A stretch of 64,000 nucleotides of DNA. Origin: Trileptium ribeirensis. Its lineage: Eukaryota; Nematoda; Enoplea; Enoplida; Thoracostomopsidae. Positions 1-11,464 of the stretch are shown here, one piece after another (positions within the stretch are counted from its first letter, which is position 1; each line of letters opens with the position of its first letter). A program made the translations under genes and the position numbers. The notes under the pieces are model-generated. The model saw only the letters and a list, made by a program, of their open reading frames with translations. It did no database searches and was not told the DNA's origin. The stretch covers positions 27,381 to 91,380 of the forward strand of contig JASANE010026793.1 of the NCBI GenBank assembly GCA_030248225.1. The letters run 5' to 3'.

Positions 1-290
1 TAGCTGTGTTTCCTACCGTCTCCCTTTATTAGTGTATTGCGATAATTTTAGTGTATCCCTGGAACTATAAAGAGGCTGAGAAAGCTAATAATGTATATTT
101 ATCGGTCAAGATGCCATTTGTCGGTTTCTTGGTCCCGCCATAAAAAAAAATGCCTTACACAATTCTTTCCTGCGTAAACTGTTTCACACTGAATGTGCAT
201 GTAACGCAAGGATGGTAGACTATACAATTTAGCTGTGTTTCCTACCGTCTCCCTTTATTAGACATAAGTTTTATGGTATTGCGTATATAC
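1..290. repeat. Fragment related to the GGAACC hAT-like family, with an internal direct repeat
   Basis: A 31-bp sequence (TAGCTGTGTTTCCTACC...) occurs twice, at 1-31 and 231-261. The stretch between resembles the interior of the hAT-like copies at 11530 and 18627: the same words for 'gaaactttaaagagactgaagctaataatg' type sequence and the 'cgcctccctttactacacatacg' type sequence appear in diverged form. No terminal CAGGG end is visible, so the copy is truncated, rearranged or continues left of the window. Confidence 0.45.
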
Positions 291-1070
291 TCTTTATTTA
301 TTTTTCCAATGACCAAAAAGAAAAAACTTTTGAAATTTATAAATCAACTTTGAAATTTTGAAAAAGTATAACTTGATGAGTGATTTTTACGCAGTAGGGC
401 CCAAAATTTGCCGTATATAATGCATACGTACTATAGCAAATACAGTTGCTTTAATCGTATTTAAAACCTATGGCCACGTTCGATTGACCTACATACATCT
501 GTATTGGAAAAGTGGCGAAATTTGACTATTTTGATGCCAAAATTTACACTGGTACCGTGCCTCAGGGTTAATAACTCAACTAACATGGTCTTAAAGCAAT
601 AAAATCAACTTATTTAACGTGCTAAATACCCCTATAATTCTAAAGTTCACCCGCCCCAAGCAATAAACTTGCTTTGTAAAAATTTTGAAAGTTTCACTTT
701 TTTGGAATATTTTTTAAACATAGGCTTATAGCTTAACGGCAGCTCTGATTGAAAAATGCAAACAAGCTTGTAGCTCCCATTTATAGCTTCGAAGCCTCTA
801 TATCGATATACAGGAAGAGAAAAATAGATACACTGTGGACCAAATCAAAAAAATGTGACCCCTACCCATTTGGAGCCAATTTTGACCTAGAAGACGTGAT
901 GGGCGGCCCCTAATGAAAGGACACAAATGTATTGAACTTTGTGATCAAATATAAAAAATTATGAAACTCCATCCCTCCGATGATAAGTTATAATCTCCAC
1001 AGACGGACAAAAAGAAATTTGCCGATAGCAAAGTTATAGCTAGAAACTTCGCTATAAACAAAAGTATACT
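291..1070. other. AT-rich stretch without recognisable gene
   Basis: No open frame of note and no repeat that I can match elsewhere in the window. It lies between two pieces that resemble hAT-like interior sequence, so it may be internal sequence of one longer and older copy of that family. Confidence 0.3.
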
Positions 1071-1077
1071 ATCTGAA

Positions 1078-1235
1078 CAGAATGCTATAAATGAGACAAA
1101 TAATAATACTGCTCAACACAGTTTCAATACATATTGGCATTTCTGGCTGCGTTGCAGATATGTTACTTTGTTCGAGTGCATATTAGCAGAATTTAAAACG
1201 CGCACTGGCTGATATGAGGGAATTTATGTTAGCCC
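1078..1235 (+). repeat. Interior fragment of the hAT-like family
   Basis: The string running from 'aatgctataaatgagacaaa' through 'ctggctgcgttgcagat' to 'gcgcactggctg' matches, with scattered changes, the interior of the copy at 18627-19332 (about 19100-19250) and, reversed, the long copy at 33220-34105 (about 33560-33710). Confidence 0.6.
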
Positions 1236-2593
1236 GGCTTACAGCATTATAAAATACTCACAATTATTCTTTACGCTGTAATGAAATGTTCAATGATAAA
1301 ATGTTCCAACCTAAGTAATTTTACACAATCAATTCGTGTTAACACATGAGGTGGAACCAGTTTTTTTTTCAAAATTGGGGGTGCCTTTTTAGCGTCAAAT
1401 TTTAGGTTTACTATGTTCAATTTAAAAAGAGTGTGTCCAATTTGGAGCGGCAGTATACAATAAATCATATATCATAGGTGTCTGTCGATAGGTTAGGTGG
1501 GTAGGGGTTTACCCGCATCGAGCCATATTTACCCCATCCACAGCAGGCTCCGCACATACCCACCACCGCTCCCACCCGCCCAAGGCGCGCGGATAGTTTC
1601 AGCAAAAAATTGTGGTAAGATCGACAAAATTTGAGGGAAAATTAGCAAAACTGGGGTAAAACTGGCAAAAATACGGGAGGGGGGTGGAGTCTACCCCTAA
1701 GCCGCACTGTCGACCATCTACCCACTAAGCCGACGATCTTGCGTCCAATTCGAGGACAGCGCGTCCAGACGCACATGTGGACGGATGGAGCCACTTCATT
1801 TCGAACATACACATCAGATTTATGAATGAGTAAAACGGTTGCTCTGTGGTTTATAGCACTCCGCAATTCCGGTTACGCCATGGTATATAGAACTTAATAG
1901 TTTATTCATAATGACAAAAATGAGGTTTCACAACCGTACGGTTATACAGCGCCCGCGATAAACGGTTCAATTCCCGAGGTCCACCTAAATGTCAACTATG
2001 CTTGTACACAGAATTCTTACCAAGAACGGTCTGTACAAACAGAATCAATGTTGAAATTATAATGATAGAGGGCTTTCGAAGCACCCCCAAGCTTTTGTAC
2101 GTCGAGTCGTTTTAACAATAATCATTATTCAACAACTAACTCATGATCTTGTGTGTATATCTGACATAATCAATTAGATGCTACACCAGGACCGCTGAAC
2201 TATAAAAAACGTTTTTAGTTTTATATAGCCGTAGATAGACCTATTGATTCCTGTATAAAGTGTACATGACAGCATAAAAAATGATGCCAGCATGTGTGCC
2301 AAAGACAAAAATATAATAATCCCGCTAGATACATTTTTCCCCGCAAAAACCCTTATTACTTCGAGAAACTATATACAGTACAAGCCACAACTGACTAACG
2401 CCTTACCAAAGAGCGAACACCGAACTCCAAAGTAAATTTTTATTTCCTCGAGAACAAGTTATGTATGAGCGGGGCGAACAATCAACTAACAAAGAGCGAG
2501 TACCGATCAATTATAGCGAGTGCTGTAGCAGAATGAAGATGTTCCAGTGAGGACGCTAGGGGGAAAATTCGTACAAAAATTGTATTTTTGGCT
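1236..2593. other. Unassigned intergenic sequence with a GC-richer patch
   Basis: No supported gene. Positions 1495-1760 are markedly richer in G and C than their surroundings (runs such as cccaccaccgctcccacccgccc) but carry only a 74-residue open frame without recognisable features. Later exons of the minus-strand RS-rich gene at 6207-3574 could lie here or further left; I could not identify one. Confidence 0.3.
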
Positions 2594-3566
2594 GTTTCTA
2601 TCACACATGACACATCTTCGGGTTGATAGATTTCGATAAGTTTTAATGTTCGATAGCCAAAAGTAATGATGTGCCCTTTAGTTGAACACGGTCAGCTTCA
2701 ACCCTGTTTTCGGAGCCAAACTAACAACAACAACAGGGATTTAAGGGTTTTTTGTTAAATCAGCCCATATGGTTACCATCGTTTCGCAACCCATATCTTG
2801 CGATACAGTCTTCCCATCAAGGTCAGCTCATTAAAATCTAGAACTTTGCTAACCAACGCTTTTTTGTTGGACTATTTTCTGAACAGCTTTGGGCCAGAAT
2901 ATGATTCGTCGACTCTTTACTAGAAATATTGATTTTTCAAATTTCGGCATGTTGTTGCGTGTTTTACGTTAAAAGGAGTATCTGTTAAGTTATTAAGCTT
3001 GCTGGAGACGATGGTTTTGATATCTAGCGTCCTGCTTGACTATATTATACCTTAGCGTCGGATTTCATGGGCTTTAAAGTCGATACCAACCGATTTCCAT
3101 GATATGAATTTTAGTTTGTTTGGTTATATACGTATTGTGTGCGGCTATATATAGATTTTTTCCGAGCGCTGAATACAATGATTTGGTTATTTAGAGTACA
3201 ACACTTGTATTTCATGAATTTTCAGAGGTTTCAGTAGATTTAGGGTTACTGAAGCCCAATTTCCGGAATATAGCAGTTTGGTTATATACTCAGAGCAGGA
3301 AACCAAGGATTGTCTATATGGATTTTCGGTTGGCTGAATACCATGGTTTGGTTATCTAGACACAAGAACAAATACTTCATGCGTTTTCAGTTGTTTTCGG
3401 CGGGTTTTGGGTCGACAAAAGGTTTTTCAACGACTTCAGGATTTCAGAGGTTCTAGAGTAGTATATATAGACGAAACATATTTTGTTACAGTTGATTAAT
3501 CAGAATGATGACCTATAAATGAAACAGCTCACGCTCCCTTTCACCCTCGCATGCAAGATACTGGTT
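2594..3566 (+). repeat. Dispersed repeat family 'D', copy 1
   Basis: Diverged match to the copies at 34590-36240 and 49235-49645. Shared landmarks in the same order are a 'gatagcaaaagtaatgatg' word near the start, 'agaaatattgatttttcaaat' in the middle, and a recurring subunit GCTGAATAYRATGGTTTGG seen here near 3168 and 3331. The end ('ccctcgcatg..agatact') also matches 36210-36235 and 36820-36850. No coding capacity or terminal repeats are seen. It ends a few bases from the splice donor of exon 2 of the RS-rich gene. Confidence 0.65.
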
Positions 3567-3573
3567 TACTAAC

Positions 3574-3774
3574 CTAATTTCTTTTGCTGCTCTTTTACTG
3601 TCAGCCTTCGACCGGCTGTGCCTTGACGGGGGCGACTTTGTTCTCGCCGACGAATCACTGCTTTCGTAGCTGTCTAGACTTTTGCTACGGCGACGTTTAT
3701 CTCGAATAACTTGCGCAGACTTTGGCTTGTCATTTCGCCTTTCGCGCGACACTGAGCGAGATCGAGTTCGACGC
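3574..3774 (-). CDS. Exon 2 of the RS-rich gene
   Basis: 201 nt bounded by ATTTAG/G at the 5' side and TTAG/GTTAGT at the 3' side. It enters with a two-base carry from exon 1 and leaves with two bases of an Arg codon. Its GC content is well above its flanks, as expected for an exon here. Confidence 0.6.
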
Positions 3775-6207
3775 CTAAATAATATAAACTGAATAAATAA
3801 TACAAACACAAAATGTGTTAAACAAAGCAACAATCTGTGTTCACACTTTCATGCTAATAGCGGTGATTACGTACTTATTCTTGTTAGCTCGCTTCATTAG
3901 GAAACTGAAATTAATGATGCATGTGCAAATTGATAACCTGTATTCTACAAGAACATAAGCGTTTTCACTTCCTGTTTCTGACACAATGAGGATGACTCAG
4001 ATATTTCGTGGTTCAATAATGTGAATATAGCGCCGACAGACACATGTGCAATCCGATGACTGGTACATTGGGTCGAACAATGGATAGCATTGTCGTGCCA
4101 AGTGGAACCGAAAAGGTTATAAATTCCAGACTACAAGCCTCTTCAATTAGAACAAGTCCGCAAAATATAATTTTGTTGTAGTAATTTATGAAATATATAA
4201 TGCTTTTGAAATGCCGACAAAGAGTAATCTTGCTTTCATTTTACAATTACAATCAGAATTATACATAAATATATATTTGTTAAGTTAGAAATACAAAATG
4301 ATGTTTGGCTAGTCGTAAAAAATTATTTTTATTTTAAAGCATTCCAACTTCATAAATTAATCGCAAACGAACGATTCTGGATTAAATAAAAGCGATCGAA
4401 ATCGAACGAAATTTCGTTCAATATTAGAGCATTTAATGTTTATTAGTTCCTTTCCCTAAAAATTGGAAAGGGTAAGCTTAGAAATTCGATTAACGTGTTC
4501 CTTGAGTAAAACCAACCTTATGAATTACAATCCTAAAGATAATGACACAATGAGTTCTAAAAACAGAAGGCTGTACTGTCAGGTTATGAACATGTATGGA
4601 TGTAATGAATGAAATAATAAGACGGAACTATATACTGCTTATGGGATACTGCTGGGTCATTGTACGGTACACAAAGTTATAAAATCGTCAAAGCTACAGC
4701 ACTACCAAATAGACTACTATCAAATAGTCGATGAGTTTCTACAAATTCATAATAAGCACTAGAGATGTGACCAATAGTAGAATTCACCGAATATGGAACA
4801 TCCGGTTTTCAATATTCAGCCGAATACCCGAAACATCACTAATAGGTACACAGTCTGTCTTTGATTCCGTTTTGCTACTTATATAATAAGACATCGCAAG
4901 CTATAAATACAGTACATGCCCACATTATGTATCACTGGAAAGCTAATAATATTAATACAAATATGTGAAAACAATCAAGGATGAAATTTTTCGCAGGGGT
5001 GGCATTTCCCAAATATATTTTTCGCTGATACGAGGTTTGGGGTGGTAACATGAGCCACATGTAGAGCTCTGCTGTAGGTCAATGCTGCTCAATTTAGCAA
5101 CTCCGAAGAGACAGATGTATGAGTATATAATCCCGGTCTGGATTCGAGAACGCTACCTAATGATGGATAGTCCGACGCTCTGGCAACAGGGCTAGAAGAA
5201 ACGGAAGGATGAGTATATAATCCCGACCTTCGTAAAATAGCGACTTCAAACTGCACGGCCTATGCGTTTTTATATCCAAGATCTTGACGGCGTAGTTAAG
5301 GCAAAATCATGATTTGTGTGGGTTTATCAGAGAACTGGAATGACAAGACAATTTCGTATTACGCAGCTCAATTTTGATCATGCATAATTTAGAAACATAA
5401 GTACACTGAAAATATCGCTTAAAGTTCTGAGCGAGGTCCTTATTGGAGTAAACAATAATTGCAAAAGCTTATGGTAAACATTGACATAACCTAAACCAAA
5501 TTACAACTTAAAATTATTATGAAAAGAAAATATTCCTATTTTTTTACGTAGGAGTGCGATATGATGGCTATAGATGCCTTAAAAGAATGTACCCGGGTTT
5601 CCAATTTGACTGTAATTGAAGTAAATTAATGAACAACTGTTCAGTAGTATTACACGCTTCCACAAAAAAGCCATGCTATTAATATGGGTGCCCCGTTCCG
5701 AGAGCTTAAAGTACAAAGACATTCAATGAGATTTTCGGCAAAACTTGAAGATACTAAATATGGAATTACATGAGATTAGATCGATCATAACCGAAATCAA
5801 GTTCACTTTTCGGATTCAATTAAGAAGCGCGAAAACCGAGCATAATTTATTTGCCCGAACAACGCCACCTCTGCTGATCACCGAAAACTAATTCCAATAT
5901 ATATAACTGAGCCTATTCATTTCATGTGAAATCTGACGGTACACCAACAATTTATCAGGGCAAACAATGTATAGACAGAAGCATAAGTTTACCACAGGGA
6001 CAAGATAAAATGTGTCTAAGCAAGAATATGCCCATCACACGGTTGCACACAGATGCCGGTGGCGCAGCACCCCCCTTTTTCGCCAAAGACTCGGCAACCC
6101 CCCTGGCGGTAAATTAATATAACTCATACAGCTTAAAATTTTTGAAACACGTACCTTTGCTTTTTCTTCCTGCTCGTCCGTCGATCGTCGTCAGAGTCGG
6201 AAGCCAT
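3574..6207 (-). CDS. Arginine/serine-rich protein, 5' part (two exons)
   Basis: Exon 1 is 6207-6155 and exon 2 is 3774-3574. The ATG at 6207 opens MASDSDDDRRTSRKKKQ. The donor after it is GTACG and the next acceptor is ATTTAG. The two exons join in phase, since AG plus G makes one Arg codon. Exon 2 encodes about 66 residues rich in Arg, Ser and Lys: an RTRSRSVSRERR stretch, then KRRRSKSLDSYESSDSSA, then SPPSRHSRSK. It ends at a GTTAGT donor, so the protein continues beyond 3574 toward the left. RS domains of this kind mediate protein contacts in spliceosome assembly and are phosphorylated in the nucleus. No RNA-binding or catalytic domain is visible in these exons, so I cannot name the family member. 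The 2.4-kb intron holds a small MITE-like element. Both splice junctions fit the phase, which argues for a real gene. Confidence 0.6.
4760..4841. mobile_element. 82-bp hAT-like miniature element
   Basis: It starts TAGAGATGT and ends ACATCACTA, near-perfect inverted ends. Inside are 'gaatatggaacatccgg' and 'gccgaatacccgaaacatc', imperfect inverted words. The 8 bp on the left (ATAAGCAC) and right (ATAGGTAC) agree at six of eight positions, as expected for an old 8-bp target duplication of the hAT type. Confidence 0.45.
4842..6154. other. Intron sequence of the RS-rich gene, no further gene seen
   Basis: The phrase GATGAGTATATAATCCCG occurs twice, at about 5117 and 5208, separated by roughly 90 bp. 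The 63-codon frame at 5926-6117 abuts exon 1 in antisense and has no supporting features. Otherwise nothing is recognisable. Confidence 0.3.
6155..6207 (-). CDS. Exon 1 of the RS-rich gene
   Basis: 53 nt: an ATG followed by an acidic MASDSDDD start and a basic tail ending KKKQ, then donor AAAG/GTACG. An acidic start followed by a basic RS stretch is common in SR-related nuclear proteins. Confidence 0.6.
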
Positions 6208-6599
6208 TCGTAGTAATTTATAGCATTAAATGTGCTTCGCAAGACCTAGCGTCTATCGTACTTTAATTACACAGTCTAATACCTATGACAAAACAGTGGC
6301 TATACAGAAAATAAAGACTACAAAACATAACAAATACCAGTTTCCTTAAATCTAACAATTCGGTGTTCAAATCATGACAACCGCCGACACTTACTAGAAA
6401 AGTGAGATTTGGCACCGTAGCTGCTTGGCTTGTATTAGCTGCCATAAGTATGTTACAGAGGTGCAGAGATGATACGTGTAATTGAATTATGGACCCGTAT
6501 TCTTAAATGAGGGCAACCCTACCCACAGGTAATTTTGGACCTACCTACGAGTAAACGTGACGTACTCTAAATCGCAATTATCACTACGAACAGCTTGCT
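6208..6599. promoter_or_regulatory. Presumed upstream region of the RS-rich gene
   Basis: This is the sequence immediately 5' of the minus-strand ATG at 6207. I see no convincing TATA or initiator element. The call rests only on position, between the gene start and the repeat beginning at 6600. Confidence 0.2.
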
Positions 6600-7569
6600 G
6601 AGCGGAGCGAAGCGTAGCGTTTTTGTTTTCGTCAGAAGAGCAAAAATCGGCACCGTCTGTCCGTCCGATCGTCGAACTCTTCAATAACTACTGGGCCGAT
6701 TCAATTTTTTTGTTTGAAAAGCCTAATATCCTTCAGGTATAAGAGATAGTTTTTTCCAAAAATTGTTTTAGTTAATAAGTAATTAACTAATTAGTTGAGC
6801 ATGTTATCCTATTTTTAACATTTTCAAACAAAAATTGCTAATTTTTCAATGAATAAATAATGCAAAGGTATTATTTTGGGGCGTATAGTCCATCTTGCTG
6901 TGGTGATTACGTATCTGGTGTTTATTAAAATTCGAAGATGTTAAAAACATGCCGATTGGTTAGTTTATTATCTAATTGCTAATTAATTATCTGTTTTGAA
7001 AAATTTCAGTGTTCAGAAATGAAAAAAAATGTACACGAAGATTTTCTATGTCGCTGATCACGAATATGACATTTCTGAAGCTCTAAATGTTGGGTGCACA
7101 TGTTAATTTGCTAATTAATTTTATGCAAATTTTAAAATCATCTCAAAATTGCTGATTTTTTGCATTCGGGGATTTTCGATGTCGCTGATCATGAATATGT
7201 GACATTTAAAGCTCTATGATTTTTATATGTGCTAATTAGTTAATTAATTAGATAATTAGTTGATGTTACTAATTAAGTAATTAGCACGCATAAAAAATCA
7301 TAGAGCTTTAAAAGTCACATATTTATGATCAACGAGATCGAAAACCCCCGAGCGCAAAAAATCAGCAATTTTGGAAAGATTTTAAAATTTGCATAAAATT
7401 AACTAATTAGCTAATTCACATATGCAGCCAACCTTTAGAGCTTCAGAAATGTCATATTCGTGATCAGCGACAAAGAAAATCTTCTTGTGCATTTTTATAT
7501 ATGCTAATTAGTTAATTAACTAGCTTATTTTTAGCTAGCTAGCTTTCTGTTTGCTGGATTTGAAATCAT
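6600..7569 (+). mobile_element. Palindrome-bearing miniature repeat (family 'P'), copy 1, split by a retrotransposon
   Basis: It begins with a GAGCG-GAGCGAAGCG start and a 'ctactgggccgatt' phrase, shared with the two copies at 43104-44820. Unlike those, this copy ends in a giant inverted repeat: 7030-7250 pairs with 7262-7492 over about 220 bp with few mismatches, the centre being TTAATTA-type sequence. The family's tail (GTGATACTTATTATAAATT) is missing here but reappears at 11405, beyond the CR1-like element. That shows the retrotransposon landed inside this copy. Confidence 0.7.
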
Positions 7570-7586
7570 TTAGGTTTACATTTAAA

Positions 7587-8409
7587 ATGAGTAACGTTCG
7601 CATTACACGTACAAATAGCAATATGGCCAATGAAAATGACAAATTATACTGTTCGATTGGAAGCTGTCAGAAGGAGATAAATGTAGCCAACAATGATTCC
7701 TACATCACCTGTTCCGTATGCGGGCTACACCAACACCTTGTTTGCTCAACATTATCCCACCAAACCTACAAAGAACTAATCAAGCCTAACCCACTTATTT
7801 TATTTACATGCTCCGGCTGTAATCCAACGGCTAAAAAGCTGCTTCGCGGTATAGAGCAAACCCTTGAATGTATCAAAGAGCTCATGTCTACAGTCCAAAA
7901 ACAAGGCGACCAAATCAACGAATTGACCAATAAAGTTGAAAATATGTATCGATTGAACCCTGTACCAGAACTTGCTTCAAGTATTAATAGCAATGATCCA
8001 CATTCGGGCAATTCGCATTGTTCCGTTGATGAGATCGTTGCCGAAGCAGTTCATAAGGTTCAGTATATGGAACGACGCAAGAAAAACCTGATATTGTTTA
8101 ATGTCCCAGAGTTCCAGCCAACTGACACTGAGGCTACTAAACCTAATAATTACGACATGTCCTTAACTAAACAACTTTTACTGTCACTAGCAAATAATGA
8201 CGTCAACATAAATGATACTGCTACAGTGTTTCGACTTGGCAAGCCGACGTCAAATCGAGTACGCCCAATTAAAGTTATTTTCAACACAAAGATCTGACTC
8301 GTAAAGAGCAATTAAAACAAAAAAAGGATTATGAGATGTTTAAGCAACGAAAAGCCAAACGTGAAGCAGTGGGTTTCAAGAATGGACGAATTGTTCAAAA
8401 TAACTTATA
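7587..8409 (+). pseudogene. ORF1 of the CR1-like element (PHD-like finger, coiled coil)
   Basis: I take the ATG at 7587 as start. The upstream ATG at 7551 lies in the flanking host repeat, so its 12 codons are not part of the element. Near the N-terminus, Cys pairs CSIGSC, CSVC and CSGC with an intervening HQHLVC motif form a PHD-like zinc finger. A heptad-like coiled coil follows (KELMSTVQKQGDQINELTNKV). Then comes the ERRKKNLILFNVPE block and the VFRLGKP motif common in CR1/Jockey ORF1 proteins. The frame breaks near 8285, but the next frame continues the same protein (LTRKEQLKQKKDYEMF...) to a stop at 8407. ORF1 proteins of this class bind RNA and act as nucleic-acid chaperones. Confidence 0.8.
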
Positions 8410-8685
8410 AAATTAAACTTAAATAAAATGAACGATAATAATGAAATTAATAAATGTGACAATAGTATTAAGAATAATAATAATAGTGATCATTATAATT
8501 ATATATAATAATATAAATTTCAGTTATAGAAACATAAATGATGATAATGAGGAAATCAATGGTAGTAATAGTGGTAAAAATGAAAATAGTGGAAATAATA
8601 GCAACATCACCATAAACCCCAATGACCCTCAAGTAAGACAAAACATCTTTTACCAAAAATAAACTTTCTAAAGTTGGTCATCGCG

Positions 8686-9256
8686 AAATATACACCTGAT
8701 ATAATTGCGATCACCTTAACGTGGTGAAAAAATATTGATAACGCTGAAATGAGCTTGAAAGACTATGATTTGTTCCGACGAGACAGAGAACACTCGAGAG
8801 GAGATGGATGCTGCATATATATAGACGGATTTGTGTAGTATAAGCGCGGAAGATTATTTACCTCAAAATTTTTATTACATTGCTGCAACATCATTTACAA
8901 TAATTAACCTGAAAACACTCATTGTATGCTGTTACCGAGCCTCAAATAGCTCAGTCCTACAAAATAATACAATCAACAGTTTTATTGCTGCAACCCAGCA
9001 TATGCCATTTGATAAAATTGTTATTATTGGTGACTTCAATTATCCAAGTATTGATTGGCAAAATATGATATGGCCAAACGCAGTAAACGACTTTATGGAA
9101 GCAATAAATGATTCAGGATATAGTCAACTAGTTACCAAACCAACGCGGGCAAATAATGTACTTGATCTCATTTTCTGCAACTGCAAGAGTTACATTGTAA
9201 ACGTTGATGTTCGTGCTGGTGTTGGTTGTAGTGATCACTTCGCAGTTATGGTTTGA
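8686..9256 (+). pseudogene. Apurinic-type endonuclease domain of the CR1-like element
   Basis: The open part from 8831 contains LIVCCYRA, then IVIIGDFNYPSIDW, which is the catalytic GDFN motif of exonuclease-endonuclease-phosphatase folds, and near the end VLDLIFCN and the SDHFAV motif. Before 8831 the domain can be followed only through stops (PDIIAIT-like text at about 8697, then GGCCIYI-like text at about 8805). In living elements this enzyme nicks target DNA to prime reverse transcription. The domain is broken here. Confidence 0.8.
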
Positions 9257-9659
9257 TATTGAACAACAAATAAGTAAAAATCGTCAGTCTGAACGAAAGC
9301 TTGACTGGGCTCGAGCAAATTGTCAACAAATATGTAACTTTCTTACATCTAGCTTTCAAATACAAAAGTCCGATGACACGTTCTTAATCTGGGACAGGAA
9401 TAAATCAGACATTGCGTTATGTACCCGTAAAATGTAATAGAGATAGTAAAAACAAGCCATTGTGGGCAACCCGGCGATCTTGGAGGGCTGTTAAATTGCA
9501 ACAAAACGCATACAAAAGGCATAAACGACATAACTCAATTAACACTTCAAAACTATCAAAACGCTGTAAAACTAGCTGATGTTGAAATAAAACGGGATAT
9601 AAAAAAGTATGAAAGACGGATAACTACAAATATAAAATAAAGAACCTCCACCGTTTTGG

Positions 9660-11290
9660 AAGTGCGTTAAAAATAAAAGAAATATCTCTTCAATACCAAA
9701 CACCTTAGTTATATCAAGCGGCACAATAACTCATGAACAAAAAATTGCAAATTCTTTTAACAAATATTTCATATCAATCTTCACAAACGAGGACTTGCAT
9801 GGTAATCCTAAAAAATTACCATATCGAACAACACGTCGAATAGAGACTGTGGATTTCACTGCCGAAGTTGTACTACGAGAAATTGAATTACTAAAATTAA
9901 CAGCATCTCCTGGTTGTGACAGTATTACTAACCAATATTTGTTTAAATGTCGGTACGTGTTTGCCTATATTCTAGCTGAACTGTTTAGCCGTAGTCTAAC
10001 CTATAATCAGTTACCGTCTGACTGGCTTATTAGTAAAGTGATACCAATACACAAAAAAGGTACTAAAATGGACGTTTCAAATTACAGACCAATTAGCTTA
10101 ACCAGTTCATGCTGTAAGTTAATGGAACGAATTACTAAAAACCATCTCACACATTTTTTGAACATTAATATGACCATGATTTTGCGGATGTAATAATACT
10201 AGACTTTTCGAAAGCATTTGATCTCGTCCCAGATAAACGTCTAATACATAAACTTGCATGGATGCTCCGGTTGTCTGTTACGCTGCTGGATTGAAACTTT
10301 TTAACGAAACAAGATCAATTCGCCAGTATTAATAACAAATGCTCTGAACTAGCGAGGGTTAGAAGGGGAGTACCGCAAGGATCGGTAGTAGGACCTCTTC
10401 TCTTTAATATTTACATAAACGATATTGATGACTATTGTGGCGCTATTATAAATAAATTCGCTGATGACATAGCAATTTATCGACGAATACATAATAATTT
10501 CTCTATTCTCGATACTGATCAGCTTCAACTTGATCTGGACGGCAATACAACGTGGGCTAAAAATTGGCTAATGAAATTCTCAATTAATAAATGCGTCGTA
10601 TTGCATTATGGACGCAACAACCCATCTGCCGTATACACTATTAATAATACTAAGCTTCTTGTTTCTACTTCTGCAAATTATTTGGGTATAACTCTTAACA
10701 CTGATCTAAAATTTTCTCAACACTGCAACAAAATTACTTCATCAGCAATTAAAACAGTAAATATGGTTAGACGGAATTTCTACAATGTTGATAAAAAAAT
10801 TGTTCCTAGTTTTAAATAAGTCGTTGATTCGGCCGAAAGTTGAACATGCTACCACAGTATGGTCGCCACAATTAAAGATGGATATTGCAAAAATAGAATC
10901 TGTGCAACGCAAAGCAACGAAAATGGTGTGTGGCCTACACTCTGCAACATACGAAAATAGACTAGATGTGTTGAAACTGCAATCCTTGGAAACTAGACGT
11001 TTGCGTGATGATTTTATAATGATGTATAAGTTAACACATAGCTCTTCTGAGCTAGACGAACAACTGTTTGAACCTAACAATAATAATCAATTGAGAGGAC
11101 ACCAATAAAAGTGACGTAGCCGTTATCCGGCAACACGTACAACTTCACGACGATACAGCTTTGCTAAACGTAATATTTCGTTTTTGAATGCATTGCCACA
11201 TGACGTCGTATCGGCTTCATCAATTGCATCCTTCAAGGCTAGACTACATCAATCAGGCGTCCTCAACTCTATCCGATAATACAAACATTT
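9660..11290 (+). pseudogene. Reverse transcriptase and C-terminal tail of the CR1-like element
   Basis: Motifs in order: ASPGCDSI (about 9908), VIPIHKKG and SNYRPISLTS (about 10040-10100), LDFSKAFDLVP after a frameshift (about 10200), GVPQGSVVGPLLFNIYINDI (about 10367), KFADDIAIY (10454-10483), NYLGITL (about 10677). The conserved tail text is ESVQRKATKMVCGL (about 10897) and NALPHDVV (about 11190). At least four frame changes are needed to follow it, so it is not functional. Confidence 0.88.
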
Positions 11291-11402
11291 TACGGGAACC
11301 TTCAAGTTGGTCCCGTCAACTCCCTTGTGGGTACAGCAATCATTCGCAAATGTTAGCTGAACACCGAAACATCCACGAGCGGGAGGTCAGTATAATTGTC
11401 TA

Positions 11403-11455
11403 AAACATGATACTTATTATAAATTGATTAAATATTTAATTCAACACTGTAATTA
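11403..11455 (+). mobile_element. Tail of palindrome repeat family 'P', copy 1
   Basis: AACATGATACTTATTATAAATTGATTAAAT matches, with one or two changes, the tail of the two family members at 43855-43890 and 44700-44735. It is the displaced right end of the copy that begins at 6600. Confidence 0.7.
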
Positions 11456-11464
11456 TATTTCCTT

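Larger units (their letters stand above)
7570..11402 (+). mobile_element. CR1/Jockey-like non-LTR retrotransposon, inactive
   Basis: The order is: ORF1 with a PHD-like zinc finger and coiled coil (from 7587), an endonuclease remnant (about 8690-9254), a reverse transcriptase (about 9795-10819) and the C-terminal tail typical of CR1-like elements (to about 11280). Several frameshifts and in-frame stops break both ORFs. The RT carries SNYRPIS, LDFSKAFD, GVPQGSVVGPLL (near 10367) and KFADDIAIY (10454-10483). Homologous flanks of repeat family P at about 7550 and 11405 frame the insertion. I cannot define a clean target duplication. Confidence 0.9.

Noticed and set aside
7551..7586. ATG at 7551 as start of the CR1-like ORF1
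   Set aside because: The first 12 codons lie in sequence shared with repeat family P flanks, so they belong to the insertion target, not the element.
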